Source of the DNA: an uncultured Bacilli bacterium
GTDB taxonomy: Bacteria; Bacillota_I; Bacilli_A; RF39; UBA660
Assembly: GCA_947627145.1 (NCBI GenBank)
Contig: CANQUW010000050.1
Location: 1-7,687, forward strand
Reading direction: 5' to 3'
DNA: 7,687 bases
Positions 5,782-7,687 of this stretch are shown piece by piece (positions within the stretch are counted from its first letter, which is position 1; each line of letters starts with the position of its first letter). The notes beneath the pieces are model-generated. The model did no database searches. It was not told where the DNA came from and saw nothing but the letters and a program-made list of their open reading frames with translations. Made by a program: the position numbers and the translations under genes.

Positions 5782-7428
5782 ATGAAATCTGATATTGAAA
5801 TAGCACATGAAACTAAATTAGAAAAAATAACAGAAATTGCAAAAAAATTAAATTTAAAAGAAAATGACTATGAACTATATGGAAATTATATTGCTAAACT
5901 AAATATTAAACCTAAAAATAAAAAAGGAAAACTAATACTTGTAACATCCATAAATCCAACTCCAGCAGGAGAAGGAAAAACAACAATGAGTATTGGAATA
6001 AATGATGCTTTAAACATGTTAGGATATAAAAGCATTGTAACACTACGTGAACCCTCTTTAGGACCAGTATTCGGAATAAAAGGTGGTGCTGCAGGTGGTG
6101 GTTATTCTCAAGTAGTTCCTATGGAAAATATAAATCTTCATTTTACAGGAGATATCCATGCTATAACAGCAGCTAATAACTTGTTATGTGCCGCCATCGA
6201 TAATCATCTATTCCAAGGAAACTCCTTAAATATTGATCCTAAAACAATTTCTTTCAAGCGTTGCTTAGATATGAATGATAGAGCGTTACGTCAAATAACA
6301 ATCGGAAATACTAAAGGAGAAACACAAAGAGAAGAAGGATTTAACATCTCGGTTGCCTCTGAAGTTATGGCCATACTTTGTCTTTCTAAAGATTTAATGG
6401 ATTTAAAGAAAAGATTTGCAAATATATTAATTGCCTACACTTACGATAAAAAACCAGTATTTGCTCGTGACTTAAAAATAGAAGGTGCTCTTACCCTACT
6501 TTTAAAAGATGCAATAAAACCGAACTTAGTTCAAACACTAGAGAAAAATCCTGCTATAGTTCATGGTGGACCTTTTGCAAACATCGCTCATGGATGTAAC
6601 TCTCTTATCGCAACTAACCTATCCCTTTCTCTTGCGGACTACACAGTAACAGAAGCAGGATTTGGTTCAGATTTAGGTGCAGAAAAATTTTTAGATATTA
6701 AATGTCGTATTGGAAACTTAAAACCAAACTGTATTGTAGTAAATGCAACTATTAGAAGTCTCAAATACAATGGAGGATGCTCTGTAGATAATCTAACAGA
6801 AGAAAACTTAGACTATTTAAAAAAAGGTATTTGTAATCTAGAAGCTCACATAAAAAATATGAAAAAATATACCAACAATATAATTGTATGTTTAAACAAT
6901 TTTGCAACTGATACTAAAAAAGAAATAGAATACGTTAAAAACTTTACAGAAAACTTAAATTGTGAATTTGAAATATCAACATCTCACAATGATGGTGGAA
7001 AAGGTGCTTTAGAACTTGCTAAAAAAATAGTAAAAATATGTGAAAATAAAACAGACTTTAAATTACTTTATAAAGACGCTTTATCAATTAAAGAAAAAAT
7101 AGAAACTATTGCTAAAGAAATATATCATGCAAAAAAAGTAGATTATATAAATAATACTGATGAAGAAATAAAAAGACTAGAAGACTTAGGTTATAAAAAT
7201 CTTCCAGTATGCATTGCTAAAACACAATACTCTTTATCTGATGACCCTAAAAAATTAGGTTTCCCAAAAGACTTTACCGTAACAGTAAAAGAAATAAGAC
7301 TTTCAAGTGGTGCAGGTTTCATAGTAGTTTTAATGGGAAATATCATGACAATGCCAGGTCTTTCAAAACATCCTTCATACATGAACATGGATATAGATGA
7401 AAACGGTATAATCACAGGATTATTTTAA
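5782..7428 (+). CDS. fhs: Formate--tetrahydrofolate ligase (10-formyl-THF synthetase)
   Basis: Cytoplasmic enzyme that makes 10-formyl-tetrahydrofolate from formate, THF and ATP, feeding one-carbon units to purine synthesis and Met-tRNA formylation. The 548-residue product is near the usual ~556 and collinear with the family. Visible: P-loop TPAGEGKTT (60-68), the formyl-phosphate/nucleotide segment LREPSLGPVFGIKGGAAGGG (88-107, with Arg89), INLHFTGDIHAITAANN (117-133), NDRALR (165-170), ALTLLLKDAIKPNLVQT (236-252), HGGPFANIAHGCNS (261-274), TEAGFGSDLGAEKF (290-303), the late KTQYSLSD (480-487) and MPGL (524-527), and the C-terminal GLF. The chosen start is ATG 5782; an upstream GTG at 5773 lies inside the ribosome binding site. 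Small departures are MGN where many homologues have TGD (518-520) and LSK where LPK is usual (527-529); neither touches a known catalytic residue. It is the only protein gene on the plus strand here, monocistronic, with its own promoter and terminator. Confidence 0.98.
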   Translation: MKSDIEIAHETKLEKITEIAKKLNLKENDYELYGNYIAKLNIKPKNKKGKLILVTSINPTPAGEGKTTMSIGINDALNMLGYKSIVTLREPSLGPVFGIKGGAAGGGYSQVVPMENINLHFTGDIHAITAANNLLCAAIDNHLFQGNSLNIDPKTISFKRCLDMNDRALRQITIGNTKGETQREEGFNISVASEVMAILCLSKDLMDLKKRFANILIAYTYDKKPVFARDLKIEGALTLLLKDAIKPNLVQTLEKNPAIVHGGPFANIAHGCNSLIATNLSLSLADYTVTEAGFGSDLGAEKFLDIKCRIGNLKPNCIVVNATIRSLKYNGGCSVDNLTEENLDYLKKGICNLEAHIKNMKKYTNNIIVCLNNFATDTKKEIEYVKNFTENLNCEFEISTSHNDGGKGALELAKKIVKICENKTDFKLLYKDALSIKEKIETIAKEIYHAKKVDYINNTDEEIKRLEDLGYKNLPVCIAKTQYSLSDDPKKLGFPKDFTVTVKEIRLSSGAGFIVVLMGNIMTMPGLSKHPSYMNMDIDENGIITGLF

Positions 7429-7484
7429 AAAAATTAAAAAAGTATGAAATTTGTTTTTTCAAGATAAAAAGTGAATGAATTTAT

Positions 7485-7515
7485 ACATTTTCCTCTTAGG
7501 GGAAAATGTTTTTTT
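7485..7515 (+). terminator. Intrinsic terminator of fhs
   Basis: Stem ACATTTTCC (7485-7493) with GGAAAATGT (7501-7509), 9 Watson-Crick pairs extendable by a T-G and a C-G pair, then seven T (7509-7515). It lies 56 bases after the fhs stop. The bases between (7429-7484) hold nothing I recognise. Confidence 0.9.
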
Positions 7516-7687
7516 ATGCTTAAAATGAAGTTGAATTTAAAAAATTTCTCATTTGCAAAGTTTTTTCTACTATGATAGACTGACGATATCTTTTTTTAAA
7601 AGAAATTTTTTTGAAAGACTCTTATAATGAAATCAGATAGTTAAATTTTACAAAGTTTGATAAAATTAAATTATGGAGGATTGAAAT
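7516..7687 (+). promoter_or_regulatory. AT-rich upstream region and ribosome binding site of a gene starting at the right edge
   Basis: No gene is supported here. The last bases read TGGAGGATTGAAAT. The GGAGG (7675-7679 region) is a strong ribosome binding site, and the closing AT at 7686-7687 would form ATG if the next base is G, at good spacing. Candidate -10 elements are TATAAT at 7623-7628 and the extended-type TGATAAAAT at 7658-7666; neither has a clear -35. The second would give a very short leader like the other genes here. TATGAT at 7571-7576 is another weak candidate. A 13-base near-repeat lies at 7591-7618. The gene itself is not visible. Confidence 0.5.

Noticed and set aside
7191..7415. 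74-codon minus-strand open frame
   Set aside because: It is antisense to the conserved C-terminus of fhs and lacks independent support.
7516..7575. 19-codon plus-strand frame after the fhs terminator (possible leader peptide)
   Set aside because: It starts directly after the terminator T run, has no ribosome binding site and lacks a codon pattern typical of attenuator peptides.

Overview
The window is very AT-rich, densely packed DNA from a low-GC Gram-positive-type bacterium (Firmicutes/Bacilli, possibly an uncultured gut lineage; the lineage is inference). The reasons are heavy use of A/T-ending codons, only TAA stops, TGG for Trp (so no recoded TGA seen), GAGGTG/AAAGGAG-type ribosome binding sites, a CCA-encoding tRNA, and a D-Ala-D-Ala ligase, which implies a peptidoglycan wall and argues against wall-less Mollicutes. 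I see no mobile element, phage gene, CRISPR array or defence gene. It reads as an ordinary chromosomal housekeeping segment.

Layout, left to right. The left edge cuts the 3' end of a minus-strand tRNA-Ile(GAT), which has one good and one possible upstream promoter. Next, on the minus strand, is a P-type cation ATPase of the CtpE-like type, whose terminator hairpin reaches into its last codons. A divergent promoter region follows, then a plus-strand single-gene tRNA-Lys(CTT) with a near-consensus promoter and its own terminator. The minus strand then carries ddl, preceded in transcription order by an alpha/beta hydrolase; the two form a likely operon, with an internal promoter just before ddl. 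Next on the minus strand is the 23S rRNA pseudouridine synthase rluB (GTG start). It is transcribed divergently from plus-strand fhs (formate-tetrahydrofolate ligase), and the two promoters overlap. fhs ends at a strong terminator. The last ~170 bases are AT-rich leader DNA ending in a TGGAGG ribosome binding site, so another plus-strand gene almost certainly begins at or just past the right edge.

The genes serve separate core functions: ion transport, cell-wall precursor synthesis, rRNA modification, one-carbon/folate metabolism and translation. The hydrolase-ddl pair is the only set whose arrangement suggests a shared job. The points most worth a second look are a Gly/Lys-rich insertion in the Ddl active-site loop that is echoed in its C-terminal tail, the repeated use of TGnTATAAT promoters with very short leaders, the interlocked rluB/fhs promoters, and terminators fused to stop codons. 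I found no convincing evidence of a new system here.
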